IMG/VR virus record: IMGVR_UViG_3300042691_005581
Coordinates: 1-64,000 of that record
DNA from: a virus
Length of the DNA stretch: 64,000 nucleotides
Direction: 5' to 3' (one strand)
Shown: piece after piece, positions 20,405 through 28,021 of the stretch
Layout of the letters: every line of letters begins with the position of its first letter
How positions within the stretch are numbered: position 1 is the first letter of the stretch
Program-made: the position numbers and the translations under genes
Notes under the pieces: generated by a model
Databases searched by the model: none
What the model saw: only the letters and a program-made list of their open reading frames with translations
What the model was told of the DNA's origin: nothing

Positions 20405-21487
20405 TTATCCTTCCATTGCTTGGATAATGTATTTTCCATACTTGTCATGGAACTTATCAAAATGCTTCAACTTTGAGGCATCAAATGGCAAGTTGTAATT
20501 AGTCAATGCAACCTTAGCACCCATAACAACCAATTCAGTTGGGAAATTATCCATCATGAATTTGAAGAAGCAGTCTGCCATTTCGTCCCAGTTCTTGGCC
20601 TTCTTGCGGTCAGCCTCTTGAAGCTCGTAGCACAGACTAATGGTCAAAGAGTACATTGCAGAGATTTCTTTGATATCGCATTTGGCTACCTTACCCGACA
20701 AAATGTCTTCGGGCTTAGGCATTTGTTTAGCAACCTTACGGTGAGCCATAAACTTAACAGCAAGGCCCTCACCGATAGCACCAGCTACTAGATCTGTCAA
20801 TGTGCCTTCATCTAGATCGTCATCTGTCAACAACTCGCTAACAAATGACCAGCTACGTGGAGTGGCAAATGCACGGCTTGAACTCTTTGGATCAAAGTCG
20901 TAAAGATCTTGTTTTGCAAAACCAACATAACCAACAACCTGTTCGTGAACACGATTGTTAGTAGCCCATTGCATCCAATCTTCGTAATCAGTTTTAAGTT
21001 CCAAGTGGACGAAACGATTAGCCAACGGAGCAGGCATACGATAAGTTACACCCTTGTCAGTTTCACGGTTACCTGCGGCAACAATTGCAACACCTTTGGG
21101 CAGTACATAAGTACCTACACGACGATTAAGCACCAACTGGAATGCCGCCGCCTGTGTAGCAGGAGCCGCAGAATTTAACTCGTCCAAGAACAAGATTGCA
21201 GTAGATTCCGGATCAGTGGGCAGTTCTGCTGGAGGGGCCCAAGTCATTGTATTAGAATTGGAATTGTAATATGGAATACCTTTGATATCGGTAGGTTCCC
21301 ACAATGACAGTCGAACGTCAATAACTTCGCGATCAGATTCGTCACCGATTTGTTTAACAATATCAGACTTACCGATACCTGGGGGACCCCACATAAACAC
21401 GGGACGTTGGATTTTAACACATTTACGAAGACTACGTTTTGCTTCGTTTGGGGTAACGGTGCGATTAGCACTCATTTTTTCAGCCAT
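20405..21487 (-). CDS. MoxR-type AAA+ ATPase
   Basis: 360 aa. Walker A GPPGIGKSDIVKQIG is near residue 36 and Walker B ILFLDELNSA near residue 94, followed by a sensor (VAIVAAGNRETD) and an arginine-bearing ANRFVHLEL segment, the usual MoxR order. It hydrolyses ATP to remodel targets with a VWA partner, whose gene follows at 20321. The gene is a single-gene transcription unit: promoter at 21540-21568, UUCG hairpin right after the stop. The cyanophage CobS-like ATPase is a related alternative. Confidence 0.85.
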   Translation of the reverse strand: MAEKMSANRTVTPNEAKRSLRKCVKIQRPVFMWGPPGIGKSDIVKQIGDESDREVIDVRLSLWEPTDIKGIPYYNSNSNTMTWAPPAELPTDPESTAILFLDELNSAAPATQAAAFQLVLNRRVGTYVLPKGVAIVAAGNRETDKGVTYRMPAPLANRFVHLELKTDYEDWMQWATNNRVHEQVVGYVGFAKQDLYDFDPKSSSRAFATPRSWSFVSELLTDDDLDEGTLTDLVAGAIGEGLAVKFMAHRKVAKQMPKPEDILSGKVAKCDIKEISAMYSLTISLCYELQEADRKKAKNWDEMADCFFKFMMDNFPTELVVMGAKVALTNYNLPFDASKLKHFDKFHDKYGKYIIQAMEG

Positions 21488-21539
21488 TTTATACCTTTCA
21501 AAAATTAAACAGCGGACGGAAACTTGTTAAGTTGTTACT

Positions 21540-21568
21540 ATTGTAGCTGAAATATTGAAAGTTGTCAA
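21540..21568 (-). promoter_or_regulatory. sigma70-type promoter for moxR
   Basis: Minus-strand TTGACA (consensus), 17-base spacer, TACAAT (five of six). Predicted start near 21533 leaves a leader of about 46 bases before the ATG. The -35 lies in the last codons of the upstream gene. Confidence 0.8.
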
Positions 21569-21963
21569 GAGTTAGAACTGTTGTTTTTTTGCGACATTGT
21601 TTTAGCTAGTGTGTACTTTTGGAGATCTCCGCTAAAAAGTACCAATTGGATAGCCATTTTTTCCGTAAACACTTTGATATAATTTCTGGAAACAAAATAC
21701 GGACCGTCTATAAATCTTTCTAGATCTAAAATAAATTGATTTGTAACAGTTTCTAAAGGTGTTGGGAATATAATTTTATATGTTTTTAATTTTAATTTCT
21801 CTTCAAAATCCTCACACCCTCTATCAGTTAGGCGCATACTTTGAAAATTATTAGGCCTTGGGTTTACCCACCAAAGTCTGTACCAATCTTTTAATGATTT
21901 TTGGTCAGTTGAAATCTCTAGTTGTTCAAGAAGAGTCTTAGTTAATTGAGTCTTTTGATCCAT
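21565..21963 (-). CDS. Hypothetical phage protein
   Basis: 132 aa. No known domain. Recognisable blocks are WYRLWWVNPRPNNFQSMRLT, an FPTPLET turn and FIDGPYFVSRNYIKVF, which suggest a conserved folded phage protein, possibly nucleic-acid-related given its place in the RNase H region. The C-terminus is a short Ser/Asn tail. It overlaps the upstream gene by 26 bases. Confidence 0.55.
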   Translation of the reverse strand: MDQKTQLTKTLLEQLEISTDQKSLKDWYRLWWVNPRPNNFQSMRLTDRGCEDFEEKLKLKTYKIIFPTPLETVTNQFILDLERFIDGPYFVSRNYIKVFTEKMAIQLVLFSGDLQKYTLAKTMSQKNNSSNS

Positions 21964-22249
21964 TTAAATCTACCTGTTCTCCGGTAGTCAACTTAACCAC
22001 TGCAAAGTCTTTGCAATTGAATAATTTATTAAGTTTTTCAGCAAGATTAAATGCATGTCCGCTATTTGAAAAACTTACTTTTTTATATTTAGGACCCAAT
22101 TGTTGGGCAATAATACTGGTTGTTTTTAAGTTTACAGGTTTTAGTTTATAGAATACAGCCCAGATAGCATCAGCCTCTAAAACCTGTTCTGTTTTATAGG
22201 TTTTTTTATTTGTAACTTCTAATAATACCTTTGGCTTAGGCCTAGACAT
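21938..22249 (-). CDS. Hypothetical phage protein
   Basis: 103 aa, basic and soluble. Mixed alpha/beta sequence (KPVNLKTTSIIAQQLGPKYKKVSF, split by a helix with HAFNLAEKLNKLF). The family is not recognised. A GGAGAT site precedes the ATG, and it is translationally close to the 132-aa gene downstream. Confidence 0.55.
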   Translation of the reverse strand: MSRPKPKVLLEVTNKKTYKTEQVLEADAIWAVFYKLKPVNLKTTSIIAQQLGPKYKKVSFSNSGHAFNLAEKLNKLFNCKDFAVVKLTTGEQVDLNGSKDSIN

Positions 22250-22294
22250 ATGCGTATCTCCGATTTTATACGCATATATTTATTAGAAGTTTGA

Positions 22295-22519
22295 TTAAAG
22301 TTGACCGCCGTCCATTTTAATAGAAATGTTTCCGTCAATTTGTTGTACAGTTTGTCCAATTTGGCTAGTATTGGCTAACCGTGTCATAGTTACCGCAAGA
22401 CAATCATACAATGCTTCTACATCTTTTATGTCTAAATTTAGACTCTTTTGATTAGTTTTTAAGGCAATTCTGGCCTTTTCTAAAAAGATTTCTATTGGAA
22501 ATGTGTTTAAATTATTCAT
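22295..22519 (-). CDS. Small hypothetical protein
   Basis: 74 aa, mostly helical (FLEKARIALKTNQKSLNLDI, DVEALYDCLAVTMTRLA) with a short beta tail (GNISIKMDGGQL). It may be a small regulatory or structural subunit. It overlaps the 162-aa gene upstream by 4 bases. Confidence 0.55.
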   Translation of the reverse strand: MNNLNTFPIEIFLEKARIALKTNQKSLNLDIKDVEALYDCLAVTMTRLANTSQIGQTVQQIDGNISIKMDGGQL

Positions 22520-23004
22520 TTATCTTTGCTCAACTGCACTAGTGCTTGTTTCATATCTTCTTCTGTTTTAAAAGGGCCTTTAAATGCATACCGTTCTAAT
22601 GTAATCAGTTTAGGACAGAAACTTTTAACCCAACCTTTTCGAAACTGTATAACATAATATCCTGCACAATATAAACTTTTACTTTTGCCGCTCTTAGAAT
22701 AGATTGGAAGTTTTTTCTTAATATTATATACAGGATTATGTGGTTTGCTACTACATAAAAATTCGTAAACACTATTTTCGGTAGTAGTTTTAGTCTTAGA
22801 TACTTTGACGATTTTTTCAACTTCCTTAGTTACATCGTCACCAAATTGATTTTTAATATCTTCTTTTGATACTAGATCTATCTTTTCTCCGCGTCGATAA
22901 AAACTAAAACCTTTCTTTTCTTTATTCAAAGTTCCTAGTTTCTTTCCACCGTCTTCGACTATCCAAATTTTATTTGGGACTAATACTTTAGCAACTGCAT
23001 TCAT
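22516..23004 (-). CDS. Hypothetical phage protein
   Basis: 162 aa, Lys-rich (about one residue in six). It opens with a small beta domain (KIWIVEDGGKKLGTLNKE), and the second half has four cysteines (LCSSKPH, LYCAGYY, SFCPKL) with YVIQFRKGWVKSFCP. ATGA coupling to the RNase H gene upstream suggests a replication-linked role, but no function is recognised. Confidence 0.55.
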   Translation of the reverse strand: MNAVAKVLVPNKIWIVEDGGKKLGTLNKEKKGFSFYRRGEKIDLVSKEDIKNQFGDDVTKEVEKIVKVSKTKTTTENSVYEFLCSSKPHNPVYNIKKKLPIYSKSGKSKSLYCAGYYVIQFRKGWVKSFCPKLITLERYAFKGPFKTEEDMKQALVQLSKDK

Positions 23005-23987
23005 TTTGTATACCTTGCATTTAGTGCATCTGCATATGCCTGCACATTATCACTAACTCGTTGTAAATCATATTCTGCACAAAATTTTAACAATCTAATT
23101 CCTACTTGTGAGATATTTTTCTCTTTGTTTAATTCTGTAGTGATAGTTTCGTTAATAATTTTTCGAATTTCTTCGGGCTGTGCAGCCAAATCGCACAGCA
23201 ATTTATTGCGTTCGTAGCACTCTTTAACTCGCTGTTCGACACCTTCGTGGTCAGTCCAACGTTGTAACATCATGTTGTTCCAATTGTAGCCTTTGTTGTC
23301 ACGATCGGAAAATGCTTCGCGCAAACCTATTTTATTCTTTGTGCCCTTTTCTCTTACACCTGGGTATGCACTAAAGATGTTGTCGCTTGTATCACCGCGC
23401 ATACACTTCTCAAAAAGCATCCATTCTGGTTCAGGAGCAGGCTTAACTGTTTTAGTTTTTTTGTCAATAACAGGTTTATTTTTTTCGTCAAAATATCCTT
23501 CGTGTGTTATTGTGACACCCGATACTCCGTTATATTGTTTCACATTAGGAGCAATTAGTTGTGCAAAATCTCCGTCTGTTGAAATAATTACATGATTGTC
23601 ATTCGGGTGACTTTGAATAAAACCTGCAATGAGATCGTCTGCTTCTAGTTGTGCATGTCTAAGAACTGTGCAATTAGTTTTAGTTTCAATGAAGTCTTTA
23701 AATTGATCAAATGTTTCCCAAAACAGTTTTTCTTCTTCTGCTTCTCTAGGGCTGTGTGCTGCTCTAGCTTCGGCTCGTTGTCTTTTGTAAGGTGCATAGT
23801 GATCCTTTCGCCAGCTACGCCCCTCCAATGCAAAGATAACATGAGTTCCGTTAAAGTCCTTCCATGCTTTCTTAACCGAGTTAAGAATAATATGCATAGC
23901 CATGCCGACTTTTTCGTCGGCATTGCCTCGAACTACGTGTCTTGCACGAAAGAATGTATTTGCTGTATCTACTAGAATATATGTCAT
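23001..23987 (-). CDS. rnh: RNase H / 5'-3' exonuclease (T4 rnh-like)
   Basis: 328 aa, near the T4 RNase H length of 305. It is a flap-nuclease-family enzyme that removes RNA primers and adjacent DNA from lagging-strand fragments. Metal-binding acidic residues are visible in ILVDTANTFFRA, LEADDLIAGF, ISTDGDFAQL and MRGDTSDNI, followed by a helix-hairpin-like GVREKGTKNKIGLREAF. It is in an overlapping gene string with small unknown genes on both sides. Confidence 0.88.
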   Translation of the reverse strand: MTYILVDTANTFFRARHVVRGNADEKVGMAMHIILNSVKKAWKDFNGTHVIFALEGRSWRKDHYAPYKRQRAEARAAHSPREAEEEKLFWETFDQFKDFIETKTNCTVLRHAQLEADDLIAGFIQSHPNDNHVIISTDGDFAQLIAPNVKQYNGVSGVTITHEGYFDEKNKPVIDKKTKTVKPAPEPEWMLFEKCMRGDTSDNIFSAYPGVREKGTKNKIGLREAFSDRDNKGYNWNNMMLQRWTDHEGVEQRVKECYERNKLLCDLAAQPEEIRKIINETITTELNKEKNISQVGIRLLKFCAEYDLQRVSDNVQAYADALNARYTK

Positions 23988-24427
23988 TAGCTGATCTCTG
24001 ATTTGCCTTGGCCTAAGTTGTTAACATTGATATAGCCCGAACCTCTCCGGTCCATATCAACTCCTGATTCAGCTCCGATATTCCGGCACAAATCTTGAAA
24101 CCATTTGTCGACAATTTCTTCATCTGTTTCACCGTAATAACCTGCTAGTCTTAATTCTACTATAAAAAGCTCGTTCCAGTCAAGTTCAAAAAATCCATTC
24201 TTAACATTGTCCTTATTGACTTTGGTATCCAATACAGCAATATAAGATTCATTGCGTTCGGTTGCTAACTCTTTTGGACTCAGTTTAGATAATCTTTCTG
24301 CTTCTGCGGCATCTGCAATTACTTTGGCAGCTCTTTCAGTAGCTTCCTGAAGTTTTTTTTCTGCTTCGACAGTAGCCTGCTCTAGTTTATCAATTCCGAA
24401 TATTTTTTTAATAAATTTTTTCATCAT
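23987..24427 (-). CDS. Hypothetical phage protein
   Basis: 146 aa using the ATG that overlaps the queE stop (ATGA); an upstream in-frame ATG at 24436 would add three residues. The N-terminus is a long Ala/Glu helix (ATVEAEKKLQEATERAAKV), probably a coiled coil. The C-terminal half holds a folded domain (FFELDWNELFIVELRLAGY, DEEIVDKWFQDLCRNIG). Family not recognised; known only as a recurring phage protein. Confidence 0.55.
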   Translation of the reverse strand: MMKKFIKKIFGIDKLEQATVEAEKKLQEATERAAKVIADAAEAERLSKLSPKELATERNESYIAVLDTKVNKDNVKNGFFELDWNELFIVELRLAGYYGETDEEIVDKWFQDLCRNIGAESGVDMDRRGSGYINVNNLGQGKSEIS

Positions 24428-25284
24428 GTACCCCACTCATTCTTAAACAATGGAACTTGTAAACGATCACTATATCGCAAGCCTGCTCGCATGGCCAAAT
24501 CTGCCACACGTCGATTGTTTAGGGAATAGACACTTTCTACTCCACCAACTGGCATTAGATATACATGACCTTTGAATCCGGCAGCACGATACGCACCGAT
24601 AGCACATTCAGCATCTGCAAAGTCTTGTTCAGTAGCAATAACAAATTTTAGATATACAGTGCCTACAGTTTCATAATTGCAAACAACATCTGGTTTGATA
24701 GCATCGTCCCACGGTTCTCCGGAACATGGAAGTTTGGCACTAACTGAGAATGTAACTTCTCTTTCTAGCTTATGGTCTTGATTTTGCCACATACCTAAAT
24801 ATGTTTTAAATTCTTTTGTTAGACGCATAGTGCCGTTGGTTTCAAATGTAATCTCTTTGAGACCTGCCATCTTTGGATTATTCAGAAGTTCTGGATAGGC
24901 TTTTTGCCAACCTAACAATGGCTCACCTCCAGTGATAACCAAGTGCTCATCCTTCCACTCACCGTGCGGAATAATTTCCATAATACGATCTGCAATAGCA
25001 TCAGTAGTCAGCATAGGACTTAGATCTTTAAATTCGGGCATCCAGCTGGCGTAGCTGTCACAACCTGTACTAACTAGTGGTAACATCTTGTAGTCTGCAT
25101 AGGGTGTAATCTTGTGAGCTTTTGCAATGTCTTCGGCTTCTGCACTCAATTCTCCGCGAGACATGCCAAACCCTTGACATTTAAAGTTACATCCAAATGT
25201 ACGTAAGAAGACGGAAGGTACTCCCATGTACCTTCCTTCACCTTGAATACTGTAAAAAAGTTCTGATATTTTAATTTTATTCAT
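24424..25284 (-). CDS. queE: QueE-like radical SAM enzyme (7-carboxy-7-deazaguanine synthase) with split cysteine motif
   Basis: 286 aa. QueE converts carboxytetrahydropterin to 7-carboxy-7-deazaguanine (CDG). The N-terminal signature ISELFYSIQGEGRYMG-VPSVFLR is clear, and GGEP at 119-122 binds SAM. The iron-sulfur cysteines are unusual: Cys32 and Cys36 form CxxxC, but the third Cys is not at +3. The best candidate is Cys75 in GCDSYASW, which fits the usual CDSxxTW block displaced by about 38 residues. It overlaps the MazG-like gene by 8 bases. It acts with the FolE-, QueD- and DpdA-like proteins nearby. Confidence 0.85.
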   Translation of the reverse strand: MNKIKISELFYSIQGEGRYMGVPSVFLRTFGCNFKCQGFGMSRGELSAEAEDIAKAHKITPYADYKMLPLVSTGCDSYASWMPEFKDLSPMLTTDAIADRIMEIIPHGEWKDEHLVITGGEPLLGWQKAYPELLNNPKMAGLKEITFETNGTMRLTKEFKTYLGMWQNQDHKLEREVTFSVSAKLPCSGEPWDDAIKPDVVCNYETVGTVYLKFVIATEQDFADAECAIGAYRAAGFKGHVYLMPVGGVESVYSLNNRRVADLAMRAGLRYSDRLQVPLFKNEWGT

Positions 25285-25549
25285 AAATTCCTGACCATTG
25301 TTTTAATTTTTCGATCTTAGCCTGCTTGGCAGTGTTAAGACCTTCTTCTGTTATAATACTATAAGATTTTAACAGATCTACCATAGCAAGTACATCCCCA
25401 ATTTCACCTTCTAAGTGCTGTGCATTAGTCAACGGCTTACCGGGTTTAAAATTGTTTAAACCAAATCGGTGACATTTACTTACTGCTTGAATTACTTCTG
25501 CACATTCCTCACTGAGGATGTTCATTACTTCGTGTAGTTTATTATCCAT
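25277..25549 (-). CDS. MazG-like NTP pyrophosphohydrolase
   Basis: 90 aa, a single-domain all-alpha NTP-PPase. The metal-binding helices read LSEECAEVIQAVSKCHRFG and LEGEIGDVLAMVDLL, giving the ExxE plus ExxD pattern. It would hydrolyse (d)NTPs or modified nucleotides to monophosphates. It lies between queE and a cupin gene, so nucleotide-pool control or clearance of aberrant dGTP analogues is plausible but unproven. Confidence 0.75.
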   Translation of the reverse strand: MDNKLHEVMNILSEECAEVIQAVSKCHRFGLNNFKPGKPLTNAQHLEGEIGDVLAMVDLLKSYSIITEEGLNTAKQAKIEKLKQWSGIYE

Positions 25550-26003
25550 TATTTGCTCTTTCTGTTAGGTACGTTTCATTGTGTACCCATTTGTTGTTTA
25601 CTAGGAAACCCCATTCTCTACGTTGTGGACCAGGCATGAACATTGTCCAGCAGTCTGTTCCTTCTTTAAGCTCAACACGGTGATAGCTATTAGCAGGGCA
25701 AATACGGAAGTGCCCAGGACCACGCCAATGCCGTGTTTCACTGATCTTGGCACCTTGTGAATCAAAGTTAGGAGTCCATTCATAATAACCACCTTTAAGT
25801 ATTAGAGTAGCGTAAGGCCATGGATGATCATGTACATCATCTGGATCTGACTTAAGAAACTTGTGTAAGAATACATTGAATGGAAATCGCTTCCTATCTT
25901 TAAGAAAGAGATAGTAACGTTCTAAGTAAGGTTCGCTGTTCACACGATCCATTACAATACGTTTCCGATCTAGCAGTTCTAGAAGTTTAAGCAGAACCTT
26001 CAT
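25542..26003 (-). CDS. Cupin-fold protein
   Basis: 153 aa. Cupin motif 1 is visible as VHDHPWPYATLILKGGYYEW and motif 2 as PGHFRICPANSYHRVEL, giving His, His, and His metal ligands. Substrate unknown; the family includes dioxygenases and sugar isomerases. A consensus promoter lies within the upstream gene (26063-26091). Overlap with both neighbours places it in the queE-folE operon. Confidence 0.65.
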   Translation of the reverse strand: MKVLLKLLELLDRKRIVMDRVNSEPYLERYYLFLKDRKRFPFNVFLHKFLKSDPDDVHDHPWPYATLILKGGYYEWTPNFDSQGAKISETRHWRGPGHFRICPANSYHRVELKEGTDCWTMFMPGPQRREWGFLVNNKWVHNETYLTERANNG

Positions 26004-26250
26004 CTTTGATTGCTTTCTTTTTACGAGTGGTAGTTTTTGCGGGAATTGCGCTTTCCGCTTTTAGTATAGCAGCTCTGACGTCTCTTGTCAATGCTTCGTC
26101 GTCCCATTCTAATTCAGTGCGACCGTCCGGGTATGTAGTCACAGTTAAATGACTGCCCTTTTCCACTTTGGGCAGAATAATTTTAGCAGAACCTGTAGTT
26201 CCGGGCATGTCCAAAATTGCACTGTCTGATTTCTTTTTACGTGTTGCCAT
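25987..26250 (-). CDS. Small basic-ended hypothetical protein
   Basis: 87 aa. Both ends are Lys/Arg-rich (ATRKKKSD and TTTRKKKAIKD) around a small beta domain (KIILPKVEKGSHLTVTTYPD). A possible nucleic-acid-binding protein. It carries an internal sigma70-type promoter for the cupin gene within its coding sequence. Confidence 0.5.
   Translation of the reverse strand: MATRKKKSDSAILDMPGTTGSAKIILPKVEKGSHLTVTTYPDGRTELEWDDEALTRDVRAAILKAESAIPAKTTTRKKKAIKDEGSA
26063..26091 (-). promoter_or_regulatory. Internal sigma70-type promoter
   Basis: Minus-strand TTGACA, 17-base spacer, TATACT (five of six), inside the 87-aa gene. Predicted start near 26056 gives a leader of about 53 bases to the cupin ATG at 26003. 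Confidence 0.6.
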
Positions 26251-26262
26251 TATTTTTCCTTT

Positions 26263-26766
26263 TTAAAAAGGCCATTGATTGCTAGGAGCAGGCCTTGATT
26301 TTAATTTAACATTTTCTTCGATTACAGTACCGTCGTCCTCACATAGATCTACTTGATACGGAGCATCGATTACTAGATATTCATCTTCGAGTTGCCAATC
26401 GTGCTCTGCATCAAATAACCAGGCAGCACCTGATCGTTCAAATTCTTCATTACCATCGCCTTCTAAATAACACCGCTTAATTTCTTCTTGTTCTTCTTCG
26501 CTAATGTCATCACTAAAATCGAACCAACAAGCATGTTGGTCATCTAATTCTGCACCCCAGCCGCAATCTGTTTTAGCATGGGCCTGCTCGTCTCCCTCGT
26601 AAGGCAAATTGCAGTCAAGTTCTTCTTCAACAAAGCCTTGTCCCCAACGATAGTGATCATCAATGTTAAACCAACTGATACTACCGTCCGCATTTTCGCG
26701 GAACATTTCAATGTGCCAGCAAATGCTTTTCTTATGTAACGGTTTAATTAGATAAACTTTAGACAT
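26263..26766 (-). CDS. Hyperacidic hypothetical protein A
   Basis: 167 aa with very many Asp and Glu residues, concentrated at 75-150 (SDDISEEEQEEIKRCYLEGD, GNEEFERSG). Aromatic Trp residues are frequent (ten or so). It resembles its upstream neighbour in composition, opening (IxLI/WIVK) and length, so the two may be diverged paralogues. Acidic, Trp-rich small phage proteins can be DNA mimics, but nothing here proves that. No catalytic motif is seen. Confidence 0.6.
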   Translation of the reverse strand: MSKVYLIKPLHKKSICWHIEMFRENADGSISWFNIDDHYRWGQGFVEEELDCNLPYEGDEQAHAKTDCGWGAELDDQHACWFDFSDDISEEEQEEIKRCYLEGDGNEEFERSGAAWLFDAEHDWQLEDEYLVIDAPYQVDLCEDDGTVIEENVKLKSRPAPSNQWPF

Positions 26767-27269
26767 TAGTCTTCCTTGAAATCACTTACATTGCCATCTT
26801 CGTCTGCAATGATAATACGAATATTAGTTTCGTCGTCTTCGTTGGTAACTTCAATTGGGCCCCAGATATAAACTTCGGTATCTTCCAAGTACCAATCACC
26901 TTCATCTTCTAACGCATAAGCACCGTTTTCGTCAATAAATTCTTGTAACTCTTCAATTTCGTTGTCATCTTCGATGCCTTCAATTTCTGTATCACCCCAG
27001 CAACCGCCATCGAACATATCGATCATTTCGGAACTGATAATGTTGTTAGCTTCGCATGAATACATATCTAAGCTGTCAGTTTTACCATCGCCGCCGGGTA
27101 CTTGAACAAACTCAAACTCTGGAAAATTATCGTCTTCAGTTTCTACTCTGAAAGTACAAAAACGGTATCCGTCTTTAACCGTAATTCGCCCTGTGCCGTT
27201 GCGTTGAACATAGTGTTCATGCTGTTCGCATGATTTTTTATAGTGTGTTTTAACAATCCAAAATGCCAT
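26766..27269 (-). CDS. Hyperacidic hypothetical protein B
   Basis: 167 aa from the ATG at 27269, which follows GAGGTAAT and 4 bases past the folE stop; an ATG 84 bases further up would overlap folE and lacks a ribosome site. The second half is extremely acidic (GIEDDNEIEELQEFIDENG, EVTNEDDETN). It starts MAFWIVKTHYKKS, similar to protein A (MSKVYLIKPLHKKS). Unknown function; a DNA-mimic or inhibitor role is only a guess. Confidence 0.6.
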   Translation of the reverse strand: MAFWIVKTHYKKSCEQHEHYVQRNGTGRITVKDGYRFCTFRVETEDDNFPEFEFVQVPGGDGKTDSLDMYSCEANNIISSEMIDMFDGGCWGDTEIEGIEDDNEIEELQEFIDENGAYALEDEGDWYLEDTEVYIWGPIEVTNEDDETNIRIIIADEDGNVSDFKED

Positions 27270-27273
27270 AATA

Positions 27274-27972
27274 TTACCTCGGAGCAAAGTCTTGTTGCAA
27301 TTTAATGTTATCAAAGAATTCTTTCTTTGTACTTTGATCGTCTTTAAATGCACCTTTTAACACAGTAGTCTGTGTCAATGAACTATGTGCCATGATGCCG
27401 CGATTCTCACAGCATCCATGAACAGCCTGTACATAAACGCCTACGTCTGTTGCGTCTGTTGCTTTTTGGATTTCCCTAGCAATATCATTACAAAGTTCCT
27501 CCTGGAGAGTCCCTCGTCTTGCACACCACTGGGCGATTCGTGTGTACTTTGATAATCCAATAAGTTTGTTAGCAGCCAAAATGCCAATATAAGCAACGCC
27601 ACTAACGGGTTGGTGATGATGACTACACATACTGCGAAGCTCACTACGAACAACCAGCATACCTTCGTAGCGGTCCTGCGAATCATTTGGAAATGCTGTT
27701 GCGTCTGGTGCTTGTTCATATCTACCTGCCATTATTTCGTTGAAATACATTTTAGCCAACCGGCGTGCTGTACCTTTTGAGTTAGGATCATTTTCACGAT
27801 CAATTAGCAATGTATCTAGCACTTGTTCAAATGCCGCAGTTGCTTCGTCAATTAGTTCTGGCAACACATTGTCATCAACATATTCGCTAATGTTGTCTCC
27901 TGCCCAGAAACGTTTGTTATCGCTACGCATTCTATTACGAATTACCTGCGATAGGTTCTTACTTGTATCCAT
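27274..27972 (-). CDS. folE: GTP cyclohydrolase I
   Basis: 232 aa, a full-length FolE. It converts GTP to dihydroneopterin triphosphate, the first step of 7-deazaguanine and folate synthesis. Zinc ligands are visible: Cys116 and His118/119 in MCSHHHQPV, and Cys187 after His185 in HGCCENRG; SKYTRIAQWCARR is the usual substrate-loop block. Together with QueD- and QueE-like proteins it defines a 7-deazaguanine route to CDG. GGAGAA precedes the ATG. Confidence 0.93.
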   Translation of the reverse strand: MDTSKNLSQVIRNRMRSDNKRFWAGDNISEYVDDNVLPELIDEATAAFEQVLDTLLIDRENDPNSKGTARRLAKMYFNEIMAGRYEQAPDATAFPNDSQDRYEGMLVVRSELRSMCSHHHQPVSGVAYIGILAANKLIGLSKYTRIAQWCARRGTLQEELCNDIAREIQKATDATDVGVYVQAVHGCCENRGIMAHSSLTQTTVLKGAFKDDQSTKKEFFDNIKLQQDFAPR

Positions 27973-28021
27973 TATAATTTCTCCGAGTTATTGTCGTGGA
28001 TGACTTTTGTACATTGTAACT

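Noticed and set aside
22277-22284. AATAAATA box upstream of the 103-aa gene
   Set aside because: One mismatch from the late consensus in very AT-rich sequence, next to a non-structural gene; not separable from chance.
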